From Bifidobacterium sp. ESL0775 (GTDB lineage Bacteria; Actinomycetota; Actinomycetes; Actinomycetales; Bifidobacteriaceae), in the NCBI RefSeq assembly GCF_029395475.1, contig NZ_CP113917.1:1-64000 (forward strand): a DNA stretch of 64,000 bases. The letters run 5' to 3'. Below, piece by piece: positions 31,794 to 40,435 of the stretch. The notes beneath the pieces were generated by a model. It did no database searches and was not told the DNA's origin. It saw only the letters and a program-made list of their open reading frames with translations. A program made the position numbers and the translations under genes. The stretch's first letter is position 1. Every line of letters begins with the position of its first letter.

Positions 31794-33127
31794 ACACGAT
31801 CACCAACGCGCTGCCCAACATTCCGCGGCTTTACACCGGCATCTGCGAATGGCTGGCCTGCGTCGTGTATCTACTGGTGATTTATCGGCGGGCGCCGAAA
31901 TGGCGGAGCGCGCTCGTGGCGGCGATCGGACTGCCGGCGATTATCGGCATCCAATATTTCGACGGGGCGATGAGCCTTGACTTCTGGATTTTAGGCATGC
32001 TTCTGGCGGTCGCGGGCATGTATCTGGTCATCTTCCTCGGCGCGCAAACGACACCGCGCGAAGGGCTTTACGTCACCGCCCGCGCCTTCGTGCTCGCCGA
32101 ACTCGTGGCCTCGCTGCACTGGCAGATCGCGACGTTCATCGGGTTCAACAACCACCGCCGTCCCCGTGCGCCCGTTTGGGGACTCGACCTACCCACCGCG
32201 ATATTGGCCACAATCATCTATTTGGTCGGTTTTGGCCTGGCCTGGGCCATCGAACGACACAATTTCGAACGGGACAAGCCGATGAACCCGAGCCGCACTG
32301 CGGTGGCGGGCTCCATCATCATCACCATCGTTACCTTCGCGGTGAGCAACCTGAGTTTCGTCTCGACAAACACGCCCTTCTCCGGATCCGTCGGGCAGGA
32401 GATCTTCTACATCCGCACGCTCGTCGATTTGTGCGGATACGCCATTCTCGGCGCGCAACAGGAGCAAGCGAGGGTGGCGCGGGCCAATGTCGAACTCGCC
32501 TCCATCAACGCGAAGCTGCAGAGCGAGCACCAGGAGTACCTGCAATCCAAGGAAAACATCGAATCGCTCGGTCGCATTTCCCACGACCTCAAGCACCAGA
32601 TCACCGCGCTGCGGGCGGAAGTCGACCCTGAGCACGCGGCGGCGGGTTTCGAGCAGCTTGAGGCGTCGGTGCAGGAATACAGCGCACAGGAGCACACCGG
32701 CAATTCGGTGCTCGACGTCATCCTCACCTCGAAAGTGAAGGCCTGCGCGCAACAGGGCATCACGTTGACCACCGTGGCCGACGGCAAGCTTTTGGCCGAT
32801 ATGAGCTCGATGGATATCGCCACGCTGTTCGGCAACGCGCTCGACAACGCCATCGAGGCCGCCTCCCAAGTCGCGGAGCCGGAACGGCGCCTGATCAAAC
32901 TCGCGCTTTACGAGCACGGGCAATTCACGGTCATCCGCGTCGAGAATTATTACGAATCCACCTTGCGCACCGATGACCAAGGCGATCTGCGCACCACTAA
33001 ATCCGACCAGCGCGCCCATGGCTACGGCGTGAAATCGATCAAACACATCGCCGGCCTCTACCATGGCGACGTCACCATCAAGGCCCGCGACCACTGGTTC
33101 ACGCTGACGGTGCTTTTGCCGCGATAA
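31790..33127 (+). CDS. AgrC-like sensor histidine kinase, pair 1
   Basis: The 445-residue kinase has about six membrane helices in its first 210 residues and a cytoplasmic helical region with the phospho-acceptor His in RISHDLKHQITALR. A GHKL ATPase domain follows, with the N box GNALDNAIEA and a G box in HGYGVKSIKHI. This layout belongs to the HPK10/AgrC class, which senses peptides or small signals within the membrane. It is translationally coupled to the response regulator. Confidence 0.9.
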   Translation: MNTITNALPNIPRLYTGICEWLACVVYLLVIYRRAPKWRSALVAAIGLPAIIGIQYFDGAMSLDFWILGMLLAVAGMYLVIFLGAQTTPREGLYVTARAFVLAELVASLHWQIATFIGFNNHRRPRAPVWGLDLPTAILATIIYLVGFGLAWAIERHNFERDKPMNPSRTAVAGSIIITIVTFAVSNLSFVSTNTPFSGSVGQEIFYIRTLVDLCGYAILGAQQEQARVARANVELASINAKLQSEHQEYLQSKENIESLGRISHDLKHQITALRAEVDPEHAAAGFEQLEASVQEYSAQEHTGNSVLDVILTSKVKACAQQGITLTTVADGKLLADMSSMDIATLFGNALDNAIEAASQVAEPERRLIKLALYEHGQFTVIRVENYYESTLRTDDQGDLRTTKSDQRAHGYGVKSIKHIAGLYHGDVTIKARDHWFTLTVLLPR

Positions 33128-33131
33128 AACA

Positions 33132-33213
33132 AACGCACAAGTCGGCCGATAGGTTATCCACAATGGCGGAATTTCGCCAATCGTATATTCCTATCAACCG
33201 ACTTGTGCGTTTT
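33132..33213. terminator. Long inverted repeat between the kinase and the GtrA gene
   Basis: AACGCACAAGTCGG pairs with CCGACTTGTGCGTT followed by TT on the plus strand. The arms are 52 nt apart. It sits between convergent genes and likely terminates one or both. Confidence 0.7.
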
Positions 33214-33264
33214 CATCGACATCGTCGGCACCGTACGTGACGGCGGCGCCGACATACTACCGTC

Positions 33265-33927
33265 TTACTTCTTTTCGGCCTTGTCGCCCTTCTTGGCGGG
33301 GGCGATCCACCACTTCAGCAGCGGGTAGCTGATGATGACGGCCAAGAGCGTGTTGACCACCGAGGCGAGGGTGGAGGAAATGGCGTCATTCCAGCCGAAG
33401 CCCTTGCACAGCGTGGTGATGTAGCCAGGCAGCAGCAGGCCGCAGACCACGATGATGATGGCCAGGATCGCGTACTTCCAAGCCGCGGACTTGAAGCTCG
33501 CGTCGGACTTGAAGACCCACTTCATCTGCACCACGAAGTTGACGGCCTGCGCGCAGATTTCGGCGATCAGGAAGGTGAGGAAGCCGCCGAGGCCGTTGGT
33601 GCTGGGCTTCGAGTAGTTGAAGATGAGGAAGCTGAACGGCTGGGTCAGGTGCATGGCGTGCACGAACAGCGCGGTCAGGATCCACACGGCCACGAAACGT
33701 GTGATCGTCGAGATGTTCGAAAGCACGTTGAACTTGATGAACTCCCAGAGGTTCGGGTACTTGTTAATCAGGCGCTTGCAGGCGGCGATGAAGCCTTTGC
33801 CTTCGACGGTTGCGTCGGGCTTGCTGTTTTCAGCAACGTCTCCGGCGCCGTCTTGAACGGTTCCAGGTTGGCTGCTCACATCAGGGGTCGGCTCGTCGAT
33901 TGACGTTTGTGCGGACTGTTTACTCAT
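33265..33927 (-). CDS. GtrA-like family membrane protein
   Basis: The 220-residue product has a polar N-terminal region of about 55 residues, then four membrane helices in the GtrA pattern (KFNVLSNISTITRFVAVWIL, and VNFVVQMKWVFKS between helices). A Lys-rich tail (PAKKGDKAEKK) is cytoplasmic. GtrA proteins are thought to flip polyprenol-linked glucose or help assemble cell-surface polysaccharide. The start codon overlaps the GH3 stop (33924-33927), so the two are translationally coupled, an interesting link between a glucosidase and a glycolipid-type membrane protein. Confidence 0.88.
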   Translation of the reverse strand: MSKQSAQTSIDEPTPDVSSQPGTVQDGAGDVAENSKPDATVEGKGFIAACKRLINKYPNLWEFIKFNVLSNISTITRFVAVWILTALFVHAMHLTQPFSFLIFNYSKPSTNGLGGFLTFLIAEICAQAVNFVVQMKWVFKSDASFKSAAWKYAILAIIIVVCGLLLPGYITTLCKGFGWNDAISSTLASVVNTLLAVIISYPLLKWWIAPAKKGDKAEKK

Positions 33928-36371
33928 TTGTTTTCAAGCTCCTTCGCTACGCGCTTGTTGGCGGAAATATTGCGGAAATAACCGGCGATGAACGAACCGG
34001 CGCCCCGGAAGGTGTGGCCGTTCGCGATCTTGACGACGGCCTGGACCATCGCCGAGTCGATCATGCCTTGCGTCATCTTGCACATCGCGCGAGGCGGCAT
34101 GTTCAGGATGAAGAGGATGTTGAGGTCGGGCTGACCGGTCTTTTGGCGGACCTTCGCCTCCTGCTTGGCAAGTACTTTGGCGACGGTGCGCGCGACGAAA
34201 CCGCGCGAATCCGCCCACGAGGAAATCGGATCGTTCTCGCCAAAGACAACGGTTTTGCCAGGCGCGACCACACCATGGCCGAAGAGCGCCGTCATCTCGT
34301 TGTCGGTGACGTCCTTGACCTGGCCCTTGAGATAATGGCCGAGCACCGGGTTCGGCGGGCACAGATCGATATCGCCCTGCACCATCTGGGTGGTCGAAAG
34401 CGCGAGGTTCTCGACGCTGTCGCCGACCAGGATCTCACGCTCGCCGGTCTCGGTCTTCCAAGTGCCGGGCACCACGTCATAATGACGGAATGTATAGCGG
34501 TCGAACGGGATGGTGACCGTCTTGCTTTCATGCGCGTCGAGGAAGACCTTCTGGAATCCCTTGAGCTCGCGATCCGGGCGCATCGCGCCGCCCTGCGGCC
34601 CGCGAACGTACATCTGGGCGACGGTGGCGCCCGGGATATCGGAATCGTTGGTCAACGTAAATGTAATACCATTTTCGTCACTGCTCAAATCCGAGTACGT
34701 AAACGAGCTGTAGCTCAGGCCGTAGCCGAACGGGAAGCGCACGGGCACGCCGGCGGTCTCGTAATAACGGTAGCCGACGAACGGGCCTTCGCGGTAGATG
34801 GCGTCGCGGCCGATGGCCGGATACCAGCCGGAGCTGGGGACGTCCTCGTACTTGATCGGCCAGGTCTCGGCGAGATGGCCGGAGGGATTGACCTCGCCGG
34901 TGAGCACACGGGCCGTCGCACTTGCGCCGGCCTGCCCGGAAAGACCGATATAGAGGAGCGCGGAAACGTCGTCGAACCAGGGCAGCTCGACGGGGGAGCC
35001 AGCCACAAGCACGATAACCACGGGCTTGCCGGTGGCGACCAACGCCCTCACCAGCTCGTTCTGGCCTTCGGGAATGGCCATCGTGGAACGGTCGAGCCCT
35101 TCGGATTCGCTGCGTTCGTCGAGACCGACGACGGCGATGGCCACATCGGTGGTGTCGGCCGCGGCCAAGGCGACGGCGTCCTCGACCAGGACGTTGTTCT
35201 TGCCGCCATGACGCTCGTAGCCCTGCTGGTAGCCGGCGACTTCCACGCCGTCGATCTTCTTGAGCTCGTCAAGCAGGTTCTCCTCATTGGTCGCATTGAC
35301 CTTGGAGGAGCCGGAACCCTGATAACGCGCGGTTTTGGCCATGTCGCCGACAACCGCGACACGCGTGCCGGGCTTCAGGGGAAGCACGGGGGCGATCTTG
35401 CCGTCCGCGCTGCCGTTCTTCAGCAGCACGCTGGTGCCTTCGGCGACACGACGGGCGATCTTGTGATGGCCCTTGGCCACATCATCGGCCATGAGGTCAT
35501 CGCGGCCCACGCCTTCGAAACGTGTACGCTCGGCAAGCTTGGCGACCTCGCGGGCGCGGACGTTGATGTCGGCTTCGGCCAGCGTACCGGCCTTTACCGC
35601 GCCGACCAGCTCACGCACGGAGGTGTAGCCAGGCGAGGGCATCTCGAGCGTGCCACCGGCCTTCACCGCGGCGACGGCGGAATTGGAGCCGCCCCAATCG
35701 GAGATGACCGCGCCGTCGAAGCCCCACTCCTGGCGGAGGATCTCGGTCAAGAGATGCTTGTTCTCATGCGAATACGTGCCGTTGATCTGGTTGTAGGAGG
35801 TCATGATGGCCCACGGACGGGCCTCGCGGATCATGATCTCGAAACCGGTCAGATACAGTTCGCGCAGCGTGCGTTCGTCGACCACGGAATTGGAGGCCTG
35901 GCGACGCAGCTCCTGGCTGTTGACCGCGAAATGCTTGGGGCAAGAGGCCACGCCATTGCTCTGGATGCCCTTGACCAGCCCAGCGGCCATACGCCCGGCG
36001 ACCTGCGGGTCTTCGGAATAATACTCGAAATTGCGGCCGCACAAGGGGTTGCGCTTGATGTTCATGCCCGGGCCGAGCAGCACGTTGACATCGAGGTCAT
36101 GCGCCTCGCGCCCCAGCGCTTTGCCCATCTCCTCGGCCAACGCCGGGTCCCAGGAGTTCGCCACCGTGCCGGCGGTAGGGAAGCAGGTCGCGGGCTTGGA
36201 CGCGCCGATGCCCAGATGGTCGCCGGCGCCGAGCTGACGACGCACGCCGTGGGGGCCATCGCTCATCACAAAGCTGGGAATCCCGGCCCGTTCGTTGCCG
36301 CGCGAATCCCATTCGGAGCCACCGGAAAGCATCGCCGCTTTCTCTGTAACGCTAAGTTCTTCGAGTTTCAT
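33924..36371 (-). CDS. Cytoplasmic GH3 beta-glucosidase
   Basis: The 815-residue enzyme has the usual GH3 order: TIM-barrel-like domain first (SDGPHGVR, KHFAVN, and the nucleophile Asp in GAVISDWGG, about 225), then the alpha/beta sandwich with the acid/base Glu probably in SEGLDR (about 424). A PA14-less fibronectin-type III region follows (VRFPFGYGLSYSSFTY). There is no signal peptide, so it should hydrolyse imported beta-glucosides. ATG 36371 has AAGGAGG 3 nt upstream. It overlaps the GtrA gene by 4 bp. The substrate cannot be read from sequence. Confidence 0.9.
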   Translation of the reverse strand: MKLEELSVTEKAAMLSGGSEWDSRGNERAGIPSFVMSDGPHGVRRQLGAGDHLGIGASKPATCFPTAGTVANSWDPALAEEMGKALGREAHDLDVNVLLGPGMNIKRNPLCGRNFEYYSEDPQVAGRMAAGLVKGIQSNGVASCPKHFAVNSQELRRQASNSVVDERTLRELYLTGFEIMIREARPWAIMTSYNQINGTYSHENKHLLTEILRQEWGFDGAVISDWGGSNSAVAAVKAGGTLEMPSPGYTSVRELVGAVKAGTLAEADINVRAREVAKLAERTRFEGVGRDDLMADDVAKGHHKIARRVAEGTSVLLKNGSADGKIAPVLPLKPGTRVAVVGDMAKTARYQGSGSSKVNATNEENLLDELKKIDGVEVAGYQQGYERHGGKNNVLVEDAVALAAADTTDVAIAVVGLDERSESEGLDRSTMAIPEGQNELVRALVATGKPVVIVLVAGSPVELPWFDDVSALLYIGLSGQAGASATARVLTGEVNPSGHLAETWPIKYEDVPSSGWYPAIGRDAIYREGPFVGYRYYETAGVPVRFPFGYGLSYSSFTYSDLSSDENGITFTLTNDSDIPGATVAQMYVRGPQGGAMRPDRELKGFQKVFLDAHESKTVTIPFDRYTFRHYDVVPGTWKTETGEREILVGDSVENLALSTTQMVQGDIDLCPPNPVLGHYLKGQVKDVTDNEMTALFGHGVVAPGKTVVFGENDPISSWADSRGFVARTVAKVLAKQEAKVRQKTGQPDLNILFILNMPPRAMCKMTQGMIDSAMVQAVVKIANGHTFRGAGSFIAGYFRNISANKRVAKELENK

Positions 36372-36587
36372 GGTCCTCCTTATTAAAAAATCCTGCCGTC
36401 CTACCGTCTTGCCAAGCAATTCCGGATCGGACGTTAGTCGGCACATCCATGCGGTGCCACGCCACTTGTGCCACCCCGCATAAATCCACCACTGGCAAAT
36501 CTATGTAATCGATAATTTCAATGCCTGACCCGTTTAAAGGCTCAGGCTGTCATTCGCGCAATTCACTCGCGCGAATATTCGTAAAGG

Positions 36588-36627
36588 GGATGAAGCCCCA
36601 CCACAAGGCTGCGGCGAGGCTTCATCC
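36588..36627 (-). terminator. Terminator of the first membrane GH3 gene
   Basis: GGATGAAGCC and GGCTTCATCC form a 10-bp stem followed on the minus strand by CCTTTACG, just downstream of the stop at 36661. Bases 36372-36587 hold no recognised gene and should contain the promoter of the GH3-GtrA operon. Confidence 0.7.
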
Positions 36628-36660
36628 AAGCGATTTCGGACTAGCGGAATCGCCTAGAGG

Positions 36661-39591
36661 TCACTGCTCATCAGGTGCAGCCGCATCGACCGAATCACTG
36701 GTGACGGAGACCTTGGCTTCGTTACGGCGGCGGAGGTAACGGCGGACCGCTACGATCTCAAGGCCGACGAAGAGGACCGCGGCGATGGCCCAGACGACAT
36801 ACATGGCCGTCTTCCAGACCGGGGTGGCGGCCTTCGGCTCGCCATTCTGATACTCCCAGCTGTTCGCCACGGAGTAGAGGATGTTCTTCGAGGCCCGACG
36901 CATCGCGATCACGGAGGTCGCAGACTTGTCGGTGATGTGGTTGGTCACCTTGGTGGTGGCGAGCATGGTGTCGCCGCCGTTGCGGATGATCTGGTCGGCG
37001 TTCTGATAGCCGTAGACACCGAAGTAATCGGTGACCACGAAGCCGTGGAAGCCCCACTCGTCACGCAGCACGGAGTTGAGCAAGCCGCTGTTGGCGCCCG
37101 CGTAAGTGGGCCCGATGTAGTTGAAGGAGCTCATCGCGGCGGTGGTGCCGCCGGTCTTGACGCCCATCTCGAACGGCTTCAGGTAGATCTCGCGGATCGA
37201 CTGCTCGTTGGCCCAGGTGCACAGCATGTTGGTGCGGTTGGTTTCCTGGTCGTTCAACGCGAACTGCTTCATGAAGGCGTAGACGCCCTTGGACTGCGCG
37301 CCCTGGATCTGGCTGGCGGACAGGGCGCCGGCGAGCTCGCCGTCCTCGGAGAAGTACTCGAAGTTACGGCCGGAGAACGGGCTGCGGTGCGTGTCCATGC
37401 CAGGGGCGTACCAGCCGTCCACGTGCATGTCGTGCGCCATGTCGCCGATCATCTTGCCGAATTCCTTGTTGAGGTCCTTGTTCCAGGAACAGGCGAAGGA
37501 GACCTCGGCCGGGAAGCCGATGGAGCCGACTTTGGTGAAGTTGTTGTTCAGGGCTGCGGGGCCATCGGCGTCGGTGGTCTTGATCTTGCCGATCGAGTCC
37601 ACCGCGGGCGTGCCGTAACCGCCGTTGGCGATCAGCTCGTCCATGTCCTTGAAGCTCATCTCGTCGAGCAGCTTGTCCCATTCGGGATCATCGTAGGACT
37701 TGCCGCGCAGAGCCGCCAGACGGATGTTGTTCTTCGCGCCCGTGGTCGGCATCTTGTCGCCGGACTTGTTGTGCTCGGCGGGCTTGTAGTTGCCGTTGTT
37801 GACGAACTCGGACTTCGCCTTGTCGCTCATCGCGAAATTCGTCGGGGCAGCGGTGGCCGCCTGATAGTTCGCGAAGTGGTCCTTGCGGGAAAGGTAGGTC
37901 ACGTCGCCGGCCGCGTTGTCGAACCGGTTGGTGGCCGCGGCCTTGTCGCCCGCGTGGGTCTTGGACTTGTTGTAGGTGATGGTGGACGGGATGTTGACCG
38001 TTTGATGATCAATCGCCGTATGCGCGTCGGAGTTGATGGAGATGTCGTAATCGCCCTTCTCCAGCACGTAGGCCTTGGCGGTCTTCGAATCGTAGGAGGC
38101 CATGTCGTCGTCCTTGAAGGAGATCTTGACGTCCTGGGACTCACCGGGCTTCAGGAGCTTGGTCTTGCCAAGCGCCACGAGGTTGGTGGAGGCCTTCTCG
38201 ATGCCGCCGTTGGTGTAAGGCGGGTCGAAGTAGGACTCGACGACGTCCTTGCCGGCCTTGTCGCCGGTGTTCTTGACGGTCACGTCGAAGGAGATCTTGC
38301 CGTCGGCGTGGTCGATCTTGCCCATCTTCTGGCTGAACTTGGTGTAGCTCATGCCGTAGCCGAACGGGTACTGGACGACGTCGTTGTAGTTGATGAGGCC
38401 TTCCTTGGCGGCGGTCTCATAGAACTTGTAGCCCAGGTAGATGCCCTCGGTGTAGTTGACGAACGTCGGCTTGATGGTCTGCAGCTTGCCGGTGAAGTCC
38501 GGAACCTTCTGGATGAACTGGTCGACGTTGTTGTACTGGAAATCACCGTAGTTGTTGATGTTCACGGACTTGTGAAGGTCACGCAGGAACGTATCAGAGG
38601 TCTTGCCCGAGGGGTTGACGGCGCCGGAAAGCACCTTGCCAAGCGCGGTGAAGCCGGTCTGGCCGGCAGGCGGGCACCACAGCACGGACTTGATCTGCGG
38701 ATAATCCTTCAGGAAGCTGAACTGGAACGCGTTGCCGCCGTTGTAGACGAGGGTGACGTTCTGGAAGTTCTTGGTGACGGCATCAAGCATGTCCTTCTCG
38801 GACTGGTCGAGCTCGAGGAAGGACTGGCCGTCCTTGAAGTCCTCGTAATCCTTGGAGTTGTTGTGATAGGGAACGCCCTTGGCCTTCATGTTGCTGGGCA
38901 GGTCGTTGCCTTCGCCACCCTGACGGGCCAGAACCACGACGGCCTGGTCGGAGAAGCTCTTGGCCTGGCTCATCGCGTCGGCCGGATACTGCTTGATCGG
39001 GGTCTCGGGCAGGTCCCATTCGGGGGCGAACATCACCTTGGGCTGCGGGCGGTTCTTGGCGTACTTGACGTACATGTCGCTCAGCTTGGTGTTGGTCTGA
39101 AGCCCGGCGTTCTTCATGCCTTCGAGGATGGAGACGGTCTTGTACTGCGTGTTCATGGCGCCTGAGCCGGAGCCCGAATAGATCGGGTTGGTGGAGGCCC
39201 AGCCGAAGACGTTGACCTTCTTGCCGCTCAGCGGCAGGTTGGAATCGTCGTTCTGCAGCATGGTGATGCCTTCGGCCTGCACATCCTCAGCGAGCTTGTT
39301 GGCCCGGCTGATAGTGTTCTGCGAAAGTACGTATTTCTTGGACGTCACGTTGTTGAGCAACGTGGACATAGGACCGGTGAGCATCATGGATACCGCGGCG
39401 ACGATGGCCACCAGCACCACCAGCCACGTCTCGCTATGCACAAGCTTGCGGGTCCCGGTATTTTGAACCGTCTTCTTGTTGACGGCGACGCTGATGACAA
39501 TCGCCAGAATCAGAACGACACCGATGGCCACCAGATAGGGCACCAGCGACTTGATGACGTTGACGACATCAGCCATGTTGATCTGCAACAT
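36661..39591 (-). CDS. Membrane-anchored GH3 enzyme with permuted domain order (A)
   Basis: The 976-residue protein has two N-terminal membrane helices (about 13-34 and 52-72) and one near the C-terminus (about 928-950, followed by RRYLRRRNEAK). Positive charges place the catalytic part outside the cell. The GH3 domains are in reverse order: the sandwich domain with acid/base Glu in GGEGNDLP (about 225), the fibronectin-like domain (GDKAGKDVVESYF), then the barrel with KQFALNDQETNR and nucleophile Asp in VVTDYFG (about 853). Reversed GH3 order is known for some rumen bacterial beta-glucosidases; dual membrane anchoring is unusual. GAGAGGA precedes ATG 39591. Confidence 0.85.
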   Translation of the reverse strand: MLQINMADVVNVIKSLVPYLVAIGVVLILAIVISVAVNKKTVQNTGTRKLVHSETWLVVLVAIVAAVSMMLTGPMSTLLNNVTSKKYVLSQNTISRANKLAEDVQAEGITMLQNDDSNLPLSGKKVNVFGWASTNPIYSGSGSGAMNTQYKTVSILEGMKNAGLQTNTKLSDMYVKYAKNRPQPKVMFAPEWDLPETPIKQYPADAMSQAKSFSDQAVVVLARQGGEGNDLPSNMKAKGVPYHNNSKDYEDFKDGQSFLELDQSEKDMLDAVTKNFQNVTLVYNGGNAFQFSFLKDYPQIKSVLWCPPAGQTGFTALGKVLSGAVNPSGKTSDTFLRDLHKSVNINNYGDFQYNNVDQFIQKVPDFTGKLQTIKPTFVNYTEGIYLGYKFYETAAKEGLINYNDVVQYPFGYGMSYTKFSQKMGKIDHADGKISFDVTVKNTGDKAGKDVVESYFDPPYTNGGIEKASTNLVALGKTKLLKPGESQDVKISFKDDDMASYDSKTAKAYVLEKGDYDISINSDAHTAIDHQTVNIPSTITYNKSKTHAGDKAAATNRFDNAAGDVTYLSRKDHFANYQAATAAPTNFAMSDKAKSEFVNNGNYKPAEHNKSGDKMPTTGAKNNIRLAALRGKSYDDPEWDKLLDEMSFKDMDELIANGGYGTPAVDSIGKIKTTDADGPAALNNNFTKVGSIGFPAEVSFACSWNKDLNKEFGKMIGDMAHDMHVDGWYAPGMDTHRSPFSGRNFEYFSEDGELAGALSASQIQGAQSKGVYAFMKQFALNDQETNRTNMLCTWANEQSIREIYLKPFEMGVKTGGTTAAMSSFNYIGPTYAGANSGLLNSVLRDEWGFHGFVVTDYFGVYGYQNADQIIRNGGDTMLATTKVTNHITDKSATSVIAMRRASKNILYSVANSWEYQNGEPKAATPVWKTAMYVVWAIAAVLFVGLEIVAVRRYLRRRNEAKVSVTSDSVDAAAPDEQ

Positions 39592-39834
39592 GAGAAGTCC
39601 TCTCTTTATGTTTCACATATCATGAATGCGTAATGGCCGCCGCGTCTCATTTGACGTAACAACCACATCTACTCGCTCAACTTCGAACAAAGCCATGCGA
39701 CGATGCTACATTCACACAGTTTTATTTTGTAATGGCAATCTTGAATTCTTAAGGATGTGGCTCAGCCTGTCATTTTCCGCGCACGTTTTGCAATCAACGC
39801 CTATAGTTCCATCTTGATAATGTTAGGCACAAAT

Positions 39835-39892
39835 GACTGGGCCTCCGTCTCGCCCACCATCAAACAATGGTCAGCAAAACGAAGGCCCAGTG
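39835..39892 (-). terminator. Terminator downstream of the second membrane GH3 operon
   Basis: ACTGGGCCTCCG pairs with CGAAGGCCCAGT across a 35-nt loop. It lies just past the small membrane protein gene. Bases 39592-39834 are AT-richer, hold no gene, and should include the promoter of the 36.7-kb GH3 gene. Confidence 0.6.
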
Positions 39893-39937
39893 CCATCGCA
39901 GGATGGATCCGCATCCATCCGATTCAGCCTCTAACGG

Positions 39938-40432
39938 CTACCGGAGATCACCGTGGTCCTTGCGGCACGCACGGATAATCAAAGCGATTATCGCCACGAG
40001 ATAGAACAGCACACCCACCACGGAAATGTTGAGTGCCGTCACCTCGCTATGCGGGTAATTGACAGGGATGAAGTAGATATCGGCCGCAAGAGAGACGCGC
40101 GCGAGAACGAACATCGCGAACGAGACGACCAACAGCACTTCACCTACCATAACCAACACATCGGCGAGAACGCCACGGCCTGGGCCAGCGGTTGTCGCCT
40201 TGCCCTGAGGCAGGAAGATGACTTCGCAGGCGATGGCGATCATCGCCACAATCGTCAGGGACAAAGGCCAGATGCTCATACCGCTGCCAGCCAAGTAACC
40301 GGTAGTGGAAGTAATGACATATACAATCACTCCCACCAATGCGGCAAGCACGGCAACACACTCAAGCAGAGAACCTTTGAGCGAGAACGTCGGACCAGAT
40401 ACTTTTCCTGTGTCAATCGTTGCTTCAGTCAT
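39938..40432 (-). CDS. Small four-helix membrane protein, unknown family
   Basis: The 164-residue product has four hydrophobic segments (about 22-46, 53-72, 87-110, 132-156) with short loops and a basic C-terminus. I recognise no family. It starts 3 nt after the stop of the large GH3 gene, so the two are co-transcribed and probably work together, for example as a membrane partner of the anchored enzyme. That role is inferred from position only. Confidence 0.75.
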   Translation of the reverse strand: MTEATIDTGKVSGPTFSLKGSLLECVAVLAALVGVIVYVITSTTGYLAGSGMSIWPLSLTIVAMIAIACEVIFLPQGKATTAGPGRGVLADVLVMVGEVLLVVSFAMFVLARVSLAADIYFIPVNYPHSEVTALNISVVGVLFYLVAIIALIIRACRKDHGDLR

Positions 40433-40435
40433 GAC

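Noticed and set aside
33810..39165. Very long plus-strand frames opposite the GH3 genes (33810-36386 and 36937-39165)
   Set aside because: They mirror well-supported GH3 genes on the minus strand, with no recognisable motifs or ribosome sites.
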